39,342 nucleotides of DNA from contig NZ_BMZI01000006.1 of the NCBI RefSeq assembly GCF_014652715.1, positions 4,478-43,819 of the forward strand, given 5' to 3'. The first letter of the stretch is position 1, and the number at the start of each line of letters is the position of its first letter. Position numbers and translations under genes: made by a program. Source of the stretch: Salinicola rhizosphaerae (GTDB lineage: Bacteria; Pseudomonadota; Gammaproteobacteria; Pseudomonadales; Halomonadaceae). This document shows, piece after piece, positions 20,764-29,613 of this stretch. The notes below the pieces were generated by a model, which did no database searches, was not told the DNA's origin, and was given only the letters and a program-made list of their open reading frames with translations.

Positions 20764-23714
20764 ACCGCTACATCCTCGTCCCGCTGAGCCAGACCGCCGG
20801 ACTCGAACGCGGCTTCGTCGATGAAGCCACGCTTGGCGTCCATCTCCTTCGCGATATGAATGGCCGCTTCCAGCTCAGAACAACGCTTCTCGAGCATGAT
20901 GCTGCGGCGTGCCTTCTTCTCGTCCCCCTCGGTACCCGAGAGCGCGAGATAGAGGCTTGGCTGCACGACGCGAAACAGCGATTCCACCGCCGAGGCGAGC
21001 ACCACGCCCTCGGTGTACTTCTTGGAGATCTTCGATGCCGAGAGCAGCAACTCCTCCTGCGCCGGCGACAGCGACTTGAAGCGCTTGATCTTCTGCACCT
21101 CGTCGGGCGGCATCACCAGACAGATCCAGAATTCGATCATGTTGAGCAGCTTCTCGGCGGCGTCCGGAAAATCTTCCACGTTCTGGGTGGCGAACCAGAG
21201 CCAGTACATGAGCTTACGGCCCATCTTGCCCACCTTGACGAAGAACGGGCTCAGCAGCGGATTGACCGTCACGACGTGACTCTCGTCGATGATCTGCACG
21301 ATATGACGACCGTCGTACTGGGTCCGCTCGGCCAGGTTGGTGATCATGTTGGTGATCGAGATGACCGACAGTGCCAACTGCGCGCCATAGCCCTCGCGGG
21401 CATAGGTCGCGAGATCGACCAGTGTGACGTCACACTCCGGCCAGGGATCGCCGGTCGAGTTGAACACCTCGCCATCGAATCCATCGCAGAACAGGCCGAT
21501 ATTCATACCCATCTCGTTAGCGCGGCGCCGGGTCTCTTCATGAACGTCGGGATCCCGGGAGATCGCGAAGAAGGCCTCCCGCACGTCCTCGGTCTTGCAG
21601 GGGCGTGCCTCCTCGAAGGTCAATCGTGCGGCACGCATGATGGCATCACGCACCATGCGACGGTCGGCACGCCGGAAGCGCCGCTCCTCTTCTTCCTCAC
21701 CACCGGTGATCATCAACCGTGCGGTGATCTCCATCTCGCCGAGTAGATCACGCTTGTCCTCGTCGAGGTCCTCCTCCTCGTCGTCATCCTCGATCGGTGC
21801 GGGCAGCGCGTCGTCGACGCTCTCCCCTCGTGCACGCGCTTCGGCATCCTCGGCAGCGCGACGGCGGGCGTGTTCGTCCTCGAGCAACCGGTGGGCTTCC
21901 AGAAACGGCGCCAGTGACACCCCGGAACCCGGCGACAGTTTGACCTTGTTGACGCTCAGGCCGTTGCGCTCGAAGTAGTCGGCGAGCAGCCCGAAGCTGT
22001 TACCGACCTCAAGAATGAACAGACGCGGCCGACGCACCGCCATCAGCTGGGCGCACATTGCCGTCAGTGACGCTGACTTGCCCGCCCCCGTCGGTCCGCT
22101 GATGAAGGCATGCGCGTTCTTCTCGCGATCGGCCAGATGGAAGGGGTCGAAGGAGAGCGTTTCGCCGCCCCGATTGAACATCGTGAGCCCCGGGCGGCCG
22201 GTACCTCGAGCCCGCCCGAAGAACGGGCTTAGATTGGCCAGGTGCTGGACGTAGTTGTAGGCCGTGTACCAGCGGTTGCGCGCGTCCTTGTCAGGATCGA
22301 ACGCCATCGGCATCCAGCGCAGATAGGTGTTGAGCGAAGCGATCTCGTCTTCCGGTTCCACCGGTTTCAGACTCGACTGATACAGCTTGGTGCTCAGTGC
22401 CTGACACTTCTGTCGCAGATCCGTCTCGTCCTCGCCACGCACGTAAAACACAAGCGATGACTGATACAGATAATGGCGCTCGGCCATGAATTCCTTGGCC
22501 TTCTCGCAGTCCCGACGCACGCTGACCGCGAGCACGCTATCCCCGTGAGCCTTGTCCTTGAGCCGATTGATATGATCCTCGAGCGGCTCCTGCGGTGACG
22601 CGACAATGGTCAGCACCATCACGGTTCCCTCGGGGAGCACGTCCATCAACGCGTTCGAGACCTTGGACTTGCTACCCTGGCGCTTGACCTCGCCGGTGAT
22701 GTGGCCAATGTCCGGACGTCGGCGCAGCTCATCAACCACCAGGCAGCGGTGCGGCAGACCATCGAAATACCACAGGCCCTTGTCGGCGTCGGACTCGGGG
22801 GCGTTGAAGAGCACGTCGCCGCCCAGGTCATAGTCATAGGGCAGGTTGTCGTCGCCCGGGTACTCCACCAGGTCATAGAACGCCTGCGGATCCTCGGGCG
22901 ACATGGCCGGTCGGGGATTGAGCCAGACCACCATCCAGCGATGGAAGTCGCGTCCGTCGTAACGCCGCAATGTGAGGCCCACGCCCTCGAGCGCCGACGC
23001 CAGTCGGTCATAGACCATGTTGGCCTCTTCCTCGGGCGTCAGCGGCTGACCACGGCCGGACTGCGCCTGCTTGTTGAGACGGCGATACAGCACCAATCGC
23101 GTGCGCCGGGTCTGCCCCTTCCACTGCGTCTGCGTCACCACGTCATCGTGAAAAACGCCACCCTCCTGGGAGATGGACTTGAGGTGGCGCTCGAACTGCC
23201 CCAGCCACTCCTGGGTGTAAGCCGTCTCCAGCAGTCCGCTGGAGGCCCGGGTCGACTCCGGATCCGGACAGTCGATGTAGGCTTTCAGACGCTCCATGAT
23301 GTCGCGGTAGTCGACCTCATCCTGCGCGTAAATCTGAGCCACCCAGGGAGAGTTGTCGTGCTGCGGGAGCGCGTCCTGAAACGCCCCCTCGATCAGGTCA
23401 CGCTTGGCGGTCAGCCACTCCTCGGAGCGCCCCTCGGTGGCCAGCGGCACGATCTCGGCCACGATCCCCACCGAGCGACAGTCGTCCATCAGAAAACTCT
23501 GCGATGCCGGTAGGTACTCGATGAATGGCAAATAGTTGGCGAACGAAGGGGCGCGCTCGTAGAGCTTGTCGACATCGCGTTCGGTGATCGGCTTGCCGCG
23601 CGGCACCGATGTCGGCCGCCCACCACGAGAGGTGCCCTCCTCTTGATTAGCGGCGTCCTCCTCGCGCTGGTCGGCATGGCCGAACCAGCGGTTCATGAGC
23701 GCATTGAGCGACAT
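20760..23714 (-). CDS. traC: TraC/VirB4-type conjugative ATPase, PFL_4706 family (TIGR03744)
   Basis: A 984-residue ATPase that powers pilus and channel assembly at the inner membrane. Walker A FISGPTGAGKSASLTA lies near residue 540 and the Walker B segment VQIIDESHVV near 810. Between them is an inserted very acidic region (IEDDDEEEDLDEDKRD, near 645), and a QNVEDF-type motif follows at about 850. The size and operon position, after the lipoprotein gene, match the PFL_4706 family of genomic-island secretion systems. The start overlaps the last base of the lipoprotein stop codon. Confidence 0.93.
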   Translation of the reverse strand: MSLNALMNRWFGHADQREEDAANQEEGTSRGGRPTSVPRGKPITERDVDKLYERAPSFANYLPFIEYLPASQSFLMDDCRSVGIVAEIVPLATEGRSEEWLTAKRDLIEGAFQDALPQHDNSPWVAQIYAQDEVDYRDIMERLKAYIDCPDPESTRASSGLLETAYTQEWLGQFERHLKSISQEGGVFHDDVVTQTQWKGQTRRTRLVLYRRLNKQAQSGRGQPLTPEEEANMVYDRLASALEGVGLTLRRYDGRDFHRWMVVWLNPRPAMSPEDPQAFYDLVEYPGDDNLPYDYDLGGDVLFNAPESDADKGLWYFDGLPHRCLVVDELRRRPDIGHITGEVKRQGSKSKVSNALMDVLPEGTVMVLTIVASPQEPLEDHINRLKDKAHGDSVLAVSVRRDCEKAKEFMAERHYLYQSSLVFYVRGEDETDLRQKCQALSTKLYQSSLKPVEPEDEIASLNTYLRWMPMAFDPDKDARNRWYTAYNYVQHLANLSPFFGRARGTGRPGLTMFNRGGETLSFDPFHLADREKNAHAFISGPTGAGKSASLTAMCAQLMAVRRPRLFILEVGNSFGLLADYFERNGLSVNKVKLSPGSGVSLAPFLEAHRLLEDEHARRRAAEDAEARARGESVDDALPAPIEDDDEEEDLDEDKRDLLGEMEITARLMITGGEEEEERRFRRADRRMVRDAIMRAARLTFEEARPCKTEDVREAFFAISRDPDVHEETRRRANEMGMNIGLFCDGFDGEVFNSTGDPWPECDVTLVDLATYAREGYGAQLALSVISITNMITNLAERTQYDGRHIVQIIDESHVVTVNPLLSPFFVKVGKMGRKLMYWLWFATQNVEDFPDAAEKLLNMIEFWICLVMPPDEVQKIKRFKSLSPAQEELLLSASKISKKYTEGVVLASAVESLFRVVQPSLYLALSGTEGDEKKARRSIMLEKRCSELEAAIHIAKEMDAKRGFIDEAAFESGGLAQRDEDVAV

Positions 23715-24208
23715 CAGCGCGTCCTCCCTGCCGGTCGCGAGCCCTCCCCGGGCATGGCGTACTGCGGCTTGTTGTAGAGCGGAAAGACCGTGGAGTAGCC
23801 CGGTACCGGCACCGACTCACCACCGGCGAGGTGGGGATAAACGAACATCACCAGGTCGGGATTGGGTAAACGGGAGAACTGGCTATAGATCTCGTTGGCC
23901 GCCTCCCGCGTGTATCGCGTCTGCTCGGTTCGCATCTCGCCGTCTCCAATCGGACGACGCAGCGCGCCGCGAGCCGCGTCCACCGCACGCTGGCCGGGGC
24001 TGCCGGTCCGCTGGCTGTCGCCCCCGGCCGTGGAACCCTGTTCCCAGAGTTCCTGCATGGTCATGCCGTTGGTCGGCATCAATTCATCCTTCGAGGTCGC
24101 ACAGCCCGAGAGCATCGCGAGACTGATCAAACCCAGTGCGGCGATCGCGATGCGCGTCGCCGCGCGATATTCAGTCGAGCCCGACTGTGGTTGCGGTTGA
24201 CGTGTCAT
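23714..24208 (-). CDS. TraV-like outer-membrane lipoprotein (TIGR03751)
   Basis: A 164-residue lipoprotein. After a polar N-terminus, a hydrophobic helix runs to LISLAMLSGC, where LSGC at residues 32-35 is a lipobox. The mature part is proline-rich with the DELMPTNGMTMQELWEQG segment and ends GYSTVFPLYNKPQYAMPGE. This fits the TIGR03751 lipoprotein that, like F TraV, helps form the outer-membrane core with TraB- and TraK-like proteins. It overlaps the traB-like gene by 38 bases; a later start is possible, but the lipobox spacing supports the one used. Confidence 0.87.
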   Translation of the reverse strand: MTRQPQPQSGSTEYRAATRIAIAALGLISLAMLSGCATSKDELMPTNGMTMQELWEQGSTAGGDSQRTGSPGQRAVDAARGALRRPIGDGEMRTEQTRYTREAANEIYSQFSRLPNPDLVMFVYPHLAGGESVPVPGYSTVFPLYNKPQYAMPGEGSRPAGRTR

Positions 24209-25679
24209 AGCGCACCTTCCTCCCTTCGGTCTCGTAATCGATCGGCAGCTGCTTGTTGATGTGGATGGCCACGTTCTGCCCCGGCGGCACGTAGACCGCC
24301 GCGAACGCCTCTCCGTAGAGCTTGTTGACCCACTCGCTCATGTCGTTGACGCCCTGGCTGAGGATCTGCCCCACGGCCTGATTGCCGCTCATGGCCTGAG
24401 AAATGGAACCGTCGCTGCCGAATGAAGTGATCGACGTCGAGTCATCATCCGAGAGCATCGTCGCCGCGCCGGCGCCGGCGGCCGTCAAAAGCCCCTGGGT
24501 GCCGAGATACTGCTGGGCGTTGCTGCGGCGCATGCCGCTGATGCAGGGAAGGCCCGCCTGATCGCTGATCCAGCCGATGGAATCGCCTCCACCGATGGTC
24601 TGGTTCTGGTTGCTGCGGTTATCGTTGCCGCCGCTGCCCTGATTGACGTCTTCCGGCGATGGCACCGTACGAATCGTGCCGTCCTCGAAGACGAAGGTGA
24701 GACTGGTGATGTTTCCGCGCACACAGGAGAGGGTCCAGTCACCAGTGGCGGTGCCACTGGCGACGGCAGCCCGGACCTCGGGCAGCTCGATGCCGTTGGC
24801 CGTGAGGTTGTCCTTGCCGATCATCACCTTGAACGGATATGGGTCGTTGACCGTGCCGTCGACAGGCACCCGTCCCAACAACGCCGTCATGGCCAAAGAG
24901 CCCATCAGGGTAGAGTTCTCGGGGATGGTATAGACCGGCTCCACCGAGGCCTCGTCCGGCTGTCCGGTCGCGCTGGCCTTGATCGCGCTGTTGGCCCGCG
25001 ACGCCGCATCACCAACATCGCTCGCCGCTGCCTTGAACGAGGTGGGAAAAGCCGGCCCCTCGTCTCGGCGCGAGCCATTGCGCCCGGTCTCTTGACGCTG
25101 ATCCATTGGCTCGACCCACGCCAGATTGCCTCCGGAGCTGTAGCTACCGGTGGGACCCCCGCCGCCCTCGAGACCGAGACCGATCGGCATGTCGTCACCG
25201 CCGCTCTCGTCAGCGTCGCCGGTGAAACCCTCCTTCAGGTTGCGGATCTGGCCCTGAAGATTGTTGAGCAGGCTTTGATTCTCACGCTGGTTCTGCCGAC
25301 GCTCTTGCGTGAAATCCTGCTGCTGATCGCGCAGGGCACTGCGGATGCGTCCGTCTACATTGTCGTTGCGCTCGGCCAGCTCCTGGTTCTGCTCACGCAG
25401 CTTGTCGTTGGCATCGAGAACTCTGTTCATTTGATCGCGCATCATCCGCGTCTGCCCCACCAGGGTGGCCACCGTGTCCTCCGGCGTGTCCCCCTCGATC
25501 CCCAGGGCCTTGAGTTCGTCCTGACTCAACGTCAACGAAGGATCCTTCTTGTCGAGAGAACCTTGCTGTGCTGACTGTTGATCCGAGTCCGAACCTGGCC
25601 ACATCACGACGATGGCCAATGCCAGTGCCAGAAACAGCGGCACGAGCACCTTCAACAGGCCGTTGCCCTGCAGTTTCAT
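24171..25679 (-). CDS. TraB-like core-complex protein, PFL_4705 family (TIGR03752)
   Basis: A 502-residue protein. One membrane span near residues 8-27 (VLVPLFLALALAIVVMW), a long coiled coil at about 55-155 (LREQNQELAERNDN; RRQNQRENQSLLNN), a glycine/serine linker, and a C-terminal beta domain ending VAIHINKQLPIDYETEGRKV. This is the VirB10/TraB layout, spanning the periplasm and linking both membranes. It overlaps its neighbours by 4 and 38 bases. TIGR number from memory. Confidence 0.9.
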   Translation of the reverse strand: MKLQGNGLLKVLVPLFLALALAIVVMWPGSDSDQQSAQQGSLDKKDPSLTLSQDELKALGIEGDTPEDTVATLVGQTRMMRDQMNRVLDANDKLREQNQELAERNDNVDGRIRSALRDQQQDFTQERRQNQRENQSLLNNLQGQIRNLKEGFTGDADESGGDDMPIGLGLEGGGGPTGSYSSGGNLAWVEPMDQRQETGRNGSRRDEGPAFPTSFKAAASDVGDAASRANSAIKASATGQPDEASVEPVYTIPENSTLMGSLAMTALLGRVPVDGTVNDPYPFKVMIGKDNLTANGIELPEVRAAVASGTATGDWTLSCVRGNITSLTFVFEDGTIRTVPSPEDVNQGSGGNDNRSNQNQTIGGGDSIGWISDQAGLPCISGMRRSNAQQYLGTQGLLTAAGAGAATMLSDDDSTSITSFGSDGSISQAMSGNQAVGQILSQGVNDMSEWVNKLYGEAFAAVYVPPGQNVAIHINKQLPIDYETEGRKVRYDTSTATTVGLD

Positions 25680-26578
25680 GAGTCACCTCCTACCCGAACG
25701 CCATCCTCGAAGGAGGCGGAGACCCCGCCGTCGGATGAATTGGAGAGCGGTAATGCCTGCGCCAGGGGCTGGCCACGCGTCACGATGAAGGCGGTCGTGG
25801 TATCACGAACGCTGCCGCGCTGACCGAGCGTCGGATGCATGAAGGTGGCGCTATAGAGATCGCCCTGCAGCCAGCGCGGATCGAGTTCGAAGGCGCGCGA
25901 AGGGTCGCGATTGGCAAGCCGCACTGCCGTGACCACCCAGCCGTCGAGCTTCCAGGCCGCAATGGGCGTAGCCGTCACCGGTAACGCTGGTAATAGCGAT
26001 GGCATGCGATCGGGCAGTCGCAGGGCCACGCGATTGATGCCGCGAACAGGCTCGATGGTGCGGGTCGGCGCGTAGAGAGACTGTGCCGCGTAGCGAGTCA
26101 GCACAACCGGGACGGGGGTGTGACCCTGCGACGCGTCACTGGATTGCCGATCGGTTTTCTCGGAGGACGAAGTGGCGTCAGAGGTACTGCTGTTGGCATC
26201 GGCGGGTTCGCCATCCGGGAACACCACTTGAATTTCCTCGTCGCTCGCCCCTTTTTCTCTGGCCGTCAGGTCGAACAGGATGACCTCGTTGGTTTCGACG
26301 TCCTGGATGCGAACGCGCTGCGTGTCGAAAGGCTTGTTCGCCTTGAGATAGATCGCGCCGCCGGCACTCTGCACCCGCAGCGTCTCGGCGTCAGCGATCT
26401 CGCGAGGCAGTCCGACGCGCACGTTGCGATCCAGCACGATAACGCGCTCGCTACCGACGGGCAGATCGACGGGCAGTGGCTTGCGGTCCCAGTGCAGGAT
26501 CTCGACGGCCTGCGCCTGGCTCGCCACGAGAAGCGTCACCAGGACGAGACCGTGGCGGAGGATCGAGATTGGATTCAT
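25676..26578 (-). CDS. TraK-like core-complex protein (DUF3438/TIGR03749)
   Basis: A 300-residue exported protein. Signal peptide ISILRHGLVLVTLLVASQAQA, cleavage near residue 24. The mature N-terminal half (LPVDLPVGSERVIVLDRNVR; GAIYLKANKPFDTQRVRIQD) is a VirB9/TraK-type beta domain, with an acidic serine-rich linker around residue 125-155 and a C-terminal domain with RLPDRMPSLL. It would form the outer-membrane core with TraV- and TraB-like proteins. It overlaps both neighbouring genes by 4 bases. Confidence 0.88.
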   Translation of the reverse strand: MNPISILRHGLVLVTLLVASQAQAVEILHWDRKPLPVDLPVGSERVIVLDRNVRVGLPREIADAETLRVQSAGGAIYLKANKPFDTQRVRIQDVETNEVILFDLTAREKGASDEEIQVVFPDGEPADANSSTSDATSSSEKTDRQSSDASQGHTPVPVVLTRYAAQSLYAPTRTIEPVRGINRVALRLPDRMPSLLPALPVTATPIAAWKLDGWVVTAVRLANRDPSRAFELDPRWLQGDLYSATFMHPTLGQRGSVRDTTTAFIVTRGQPLAQALPLSNSSDGGVSASFEDGVRVGGDS

Positions 26579-27270
26579 GGCTGGGCCACCTCACTGGAAG
26601 AGTCTTCATCGCTGTCGTCGTCGGCATAGCCCAGTCGCTGAGGTACGCCGGCAAAGCAGCCTTCACTGGAACCGATCTGCAGGCCCCAGGGATTACTGTC
26701 GGGATCGTTGTCCACGCGACTGACGTAGACCGGATAGCGGACGTAGGCGTCCCTGACGGAGGTGCCGGCATAGGATTCGCTGACCCCCATGTCGAGCGTG
26801 GCGATCCAATGATCGCGATCGATCACACGCACGCCACCCGGTCCGTTGGGCGACTCGTTCTGGAACCCACGACCGGGAATCTCGTAAATACCTCTCACGC
26901 GCCCTTTCAATTCACCGCGAGAGCGGCGCTGCTCGTATTCGTTCTGGAGATAGTTCTTGCACGCCGGCGTCAAAAAGGTGCCGTAGGCGTCGATATTGCG
27001 TCGATAGTCGGCTTCGCCATTGGCGGGCCAGCGGTTGAGGGTCTGCCAGACGTAAACCGCGAAGGTGTAGATGTTGGGCTCGGGGACTTTCCACCACTCA
27101 CGCGTGCTGCCCGTGCGCAAGTCGGGCGGGGTATAGACCGTCAACCGATCCGGCGCGGTCTTCCAGCCCCAGAAAAGCCCTGCGCAGATCAAGACGAGAA
27201 TGCCGATCGCGGCGCGCAGCGACGTGATGTGCGCGTCGCGCGCCGACAAGGCATGGCGCTTACGACTCAT
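26575..27270 (-). CDS. TraE-like protein (DUF2895/TIGR03746)
   Basis: A 231-residue inner-membrane protein. A basic N-terminus is followed by a single span at about residues 20-40 (AIGILVLICAGLFWGW), then a periplasmic VirB8/TraE-like domain with PDLRTGSTREWWKVPEPNIY, TPACKNYLQNEYEQR, and DAYVRYPVYVSRVD. This matches the DUF2895 family in genomic-island secretion systems. The C-terminus is acidic (DDDSDEDSSSE). It overlaps the preceding gene by 11 bases. Confidence 0.9.
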   Translation of the reverse strand: MSRKRHALSARDAHITSLRAAIGILVLICAGLFWGWKTAPDRLTVYTPPDLRTGSTREWWKVPEPNIYTFAVYVWQTLNRWPANGEADYRRNIDAYGTFLTPACKNYLQNEYEQRRSRGELKGRVRGIYEIPGRGFQNESPNGPGGVRVIDRDHWIATLDMGVSESYAGTSVRDAYVRYPVYVSRVDNDPDSNPWGLQIGSSEGCFAGVPQRLGYADDDSDEDSSSEVAQP

Positions 27271-27682
27271 GATGGCTCCCCTGATGACGCTGGCGACGAC
27301 GGGGTTTTCTGACCACCGGACGTCGCACCGGATCGCGGCGAATTCGCCAGCGAATCGATTTCTGGATCAGCTCGCTCCCCCCGGGCACCGGGATGCCCAT
27401 CTTTTCCAGCTGCCACTGGATGCGGCGGTAGACCCAGGAGGTGGGGCGCCCCCGTCTCAGGCGGCGCATGAAGGTGCCGCCGAACCACAGGAACAGAGCC
27501 GCGCCCAGGAACATGCAGGTCGGAACCATGGCCCCCATGCCCACGATGGCCCAGCCGACGATCCCGACAGGGATGAAGAACACCAGACCCGACGCGGCGC
27601 AGATGACCAGCTCCTTGCCGGTCATGCCGCGAAAGACCACGGGCGTGGCGTTCAGGCGAGAGGGAATGAACTCGATGGTCAT
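27260..27682 (-). CDS. TraL-like membrane protein (DUF3487/TIGR03750)
   Basis: A 140-residue protein with two close membrane spans (about residues 27-47 and 50-72), typical of DUF3487/TraL proteins, flanked by FIPSRLNATPVVFRGMTGKE and a basic C-terminal tail. It follows the pilin-like DUF2976 gene, as in other PFGI-1-class operons, and probably anchors pilus assembly at the inner membrane. Confidence 0.88.
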   Translation of the reverse strand: MTIEFIPSRLNATPVVFRGMTGKELVICAASGLVFFIPVGIVGWAIVGMGAMVPTCMFLGAALFLWFGGTFMRRLRRGRPTSWVYRRIQWQLEKMGIPVPGGSELIQKSIRWRIRRDPVRRPVVRKPRRRQRHQGSHHES

Positions 27683-27697
27683 GGCCCGACGTCTCCC

Positions 27698-28063
27698 TCA
27701 GCCGCCCATGATCGGATCGCCGTAGTTCGCCAGCCAGATGACGACGACGATCATGACCACGCCAAAACCGAGCACGGCACCAAGCAGCGCCCACTCCTGA
27801 CGCTTTTTGGACTCGTTGAAGGCCCAGATGACGCCCACGATGTAAACGAGGATGGCGAAGCCGCAGAGGACCAAGAAGCCAAGACTGAAGCCCTCCTGCC
27901 CGACGCCCTGAACGGTTCCGAAGAGATCACCGTCGGCCCCCTCGGTGATGCTTTCCTGCTGAGGCAGTGCGGCCATGGCGACCGAGGGCAGTGCCATGAG
28001 AGCGGCTGCGGATGTGTTGAGCGCGCCTCGAACGCGGTGGAAAAGATTCATGATGGATTTCAT
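27698..28063 (-). CDS. Pilin-like protein (DUF2976/TIGR03745)
   Basis: A 121-residue protein. A signal peptide ends near residue 32 (LPSVAMAALP), and two hydrophobic segments at about 55-78 and 95-117 resemble VirB2/TraA pilins. The DUF2976 family occupies the pilin position in MPF-G systems. ATG 28063 has AAGGAG 8 bases upstream. A 96-base spacer with strong hairpins separates it from the preceding gene, unlike the tight packing elsewhere; this would suit extra translation or mRNA stability for a pilin needed in many copies. Confidence 0.85.
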   Translation of the reverse strand: MKSIMNLFHRVRGALNTSAAALMALPSVAMAALPQQESITEGADGDLFGTVQGVGQEGFSLGFLVLCGFAILVYIVGVIWAFNESKKRQEWALLGAVLGFGVVMIVVVIWLANYGDPIMGG

Positions 28064-28159
28064 TGCTCGATTCTCCTTGGGTCACTTGCTGGTTGGATTA
28101 CCGACCGCCATGGCGTGGGCGGACGGCGCTGCCCCGACCGGGGCGTTCTGCTGCACCCG
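28064..28159 (-). promoter_or_regulatory. Structured spacer before the pilin-like gene
   Basis: Minus strand GCCCC-GGTC-GGGGC and CCGCC-(8)-GGCGG are strong hairpins just after the DUF3262 stop codon. This is the only long gap inside operon B. No promoter is apparent; an mRNA-stabilising or processing element is likely. Confidence 0.45.
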
Positions 28160-28393
28160 CTAGCGCAGAAGCAGCCAGAAAAGAATCACCACGACCATCA
28201 CACCCCGAATAAAGCTCCAGGACATGACCCACTCGCCGAAGCGGCCACCGGTCCAGCCACGCCAGGCGCTAATGGTCAGCCAGGTAAGCCACAACACGGC
28301 GAGCGCACAGCCGACACTGGCGATCAGCAGGTAAACGGTATCGGGGCTTGCGCCCGCGCCGGCCTCGAAGGCAGTGCTGGTCGAAACGGCCAT
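28160..28393 (-). CDS. DUF3262 membrane protein (PFL_4701, TIGR03758)
   Basis: A 77-residue protein with two membrane spans at about residues 18-42 and 57-76 and the segment FEAGAGASPDTVYLLIASVG typical of TIGR03758. It overlaps the preceding RAQPRD gene by one base and precedes the pilin-like gene. Role: small inner-membrane component of the pilus system, exact function unknown. Confidence 0.85.
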   Translation of the reverse strand: MAVSTSTAFEAGAGASPDTVYLLIASVGCALAVLWLTWLTISAWRGWTGGRFGEWVMSWSFIRGVMVVVILFWLLLR

Positions 28394-28746
28394 TACTGCC
28401 CCCGATCGTCGAGATAGTCGCCGTCGAGCGGCCGAGGCTGACGCGGCAGCAGACGATCCGGCGCGAGATAGGCATCGATACCGCTGGTAATGGAGTGCAG
28501 GTCATTGCGTAGACGTGGGATGTCGAAGTACACCCGAGTGGATTCGGGGTCGGCGTTCTGCTGTCTGGCGTCGATGCGATCGACCACGACCTTGATCTGC
28601 TCGATCTGGGTCTGAATCAGGGCCAGGTCGCGGCGCTGGATCTCGTCGTTGTCACCGGCATGGGCAGACGGCGACAGGCCGCTGGCCAGTGCGAGTGCAA
28701 GGCTCGAGACCAAAGGAAAGGAAGAAAAACGTTGGCGCACCGTCAT
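28393..28746 (-). CDS. RAQPRD-family ICE protein (TIGR01690-like)
   Basis: A 117-residue exported protein, first gene of operon B. Signal peptide to about residue 30 (LASGLSPSAHA). The mature part is a helical EIQRRDLALIQTQIEQIKVV segment, ending near PRQPRPLDGDY, a variant of the RAQPRDP motif that names the family. ATG 28746 is chosen over 28785 because the signal peptide starts here. The ribosome site is weak (ACGGGA). Function in the secretion system is unknown. Confidence 0.86.
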   Translation of the reverse strand: MTVRQRFSSFPLVSSLALALASGLSPSAHAGDNDEIQRRDLALIQTQIEQIKVVVDRIDARQQNADPESTRVYFDIPRLRNDLHSITSGIDAYLAPDRLLPRQPRPLDGDYLDDRGQ

Positions 28747-28815
28747 GGTTGAGTCCCGTCGTGAGTGGTGACGACATGACCTCATGGTCGAGGCAACTCA
28801 CCCGGGGATCAGCCG

Positions 28816-28843
28816 GAAACGTTAAGCGAAACAGCGGGGTATT
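28816..28843 (-). promoter_or_regulatory. Operon-start motif, operon B
   Basis: Minus strand AATACCC, 11 bases, TTAACGTTTC, 70 bases before the first start codon. Matches the motifs at operons A and C in boxes and spacing. Confidence 0.5.
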
Positions 28844-28851
28844 CTTGATAG

Positions 28852-28888
28852 GTTTTTAGAAACCCGGCTCGCTGTGGCGAAGCCGGGT
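28852..28888 (-). terminator. Terminator-like hairpin after operon C
   Basis: Minus strand ACCCGGC-T-TCGC-CACA-GCGA-GCCGGGT, then TTTCT. The stem is strong but the U-run is short, so some readthrough into operon B is possible. Confidence 0.6.
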
Positions 28889-28908
28889 AAAATCCATTAC
28901 GAGGTCGC

Positions 28909-29613
28909 TCAGAGGTACTTCTTGAAGCTTGATGTGGCAATGGCGATCATCATTCCGAACAGCAGCGCACAGGGCAGCAGAAACAGGTTCGGGTGGATCG
29001 AAAACGGCAGCGATAGATAAACCAGCCAGCCGGTCAGGAAAATCGGTGTCACCATGCGCTTGGCATGGTGATAGATGAACGCCGACTCACGCCCCGCACC
29101 GAAGCGACGCAGATCGCGACTCACCAGACCGTCGGTGAATCCGACCAACGCAGCCAGCACAAACAGTGGAGAGGTCAGAATCAGGATGACGCAGCGTGTG
29201 AGCGTCATCAGAGTGACGTACATGCCCGCCTGCAAGTAGGTCTTGACCACACCAAGCCACCCTTCCGAGCCGCTACCCGATTCGGCCCAGGCGGCAACGC
29301 CCGACTTCACGAACAGCCACTGATAGCAGGTATCCACGATACGGTTGGCAAATTCGACCGGTGACGACACCAGTAGAGAGCGGGTGAATTGGCTGTCCAG
29401 ATACCCCATCTCGGACACCATCGTCTGATAGGCATGATCGGATCCCGTCTGACTGAACCAATCGAAGTAGATACCAATCCACTCGATCACAATCGAGCAG
29501 AAGATCGACACCACGACGATAGCCATGAGCGTGAACGGCAGCTTGAGCAACGTACCGACCAGGCCGCTGCGCTTTTTCTCGGCGCGATGCGCCGGTGCCT
29601 CATCCCTCGCCAT
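28909..29613 (-). CDS. ICE membrane protein, PFL_4697 family (TIGR03747)
   Basis: A 234-residue inner-membrane protein, last gene of operon C. Spans lie near residues 20-45 (LLKLPFTLMAIVVVSIFCSI), 130-150, 152-175 and 195-230. It follows traD with a 14-base overlap, the standard order for PFL_4697 proteins, thought to help the coupling protein. An RRFGAGRESAFIYHHAKR segment between spans 3 and 4 is typical of the family. Confidence 0.87.
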   Translation of the reverse strand: MARDEAPAHRAEKKRSGLVGTLLKLPFTLMAIVVVSIFCSIVIEWIGIYFDWFSQTGSDHAYQTMVSEMGYLDSQFTRSLLVSSPVEFANRIVDTCYQWLFVKSGVAAWAESGSGSEGWLGVVKTYLQAGMYVTLMTLTRCVILILTSPLFVLAALVGFTDGLVSRDLRRFGAGRESAFIYHHAKRMVTPIFLTGWLVYLSLPFSIHPNLFLLPCALLFGMMIAIATSSFKKYL

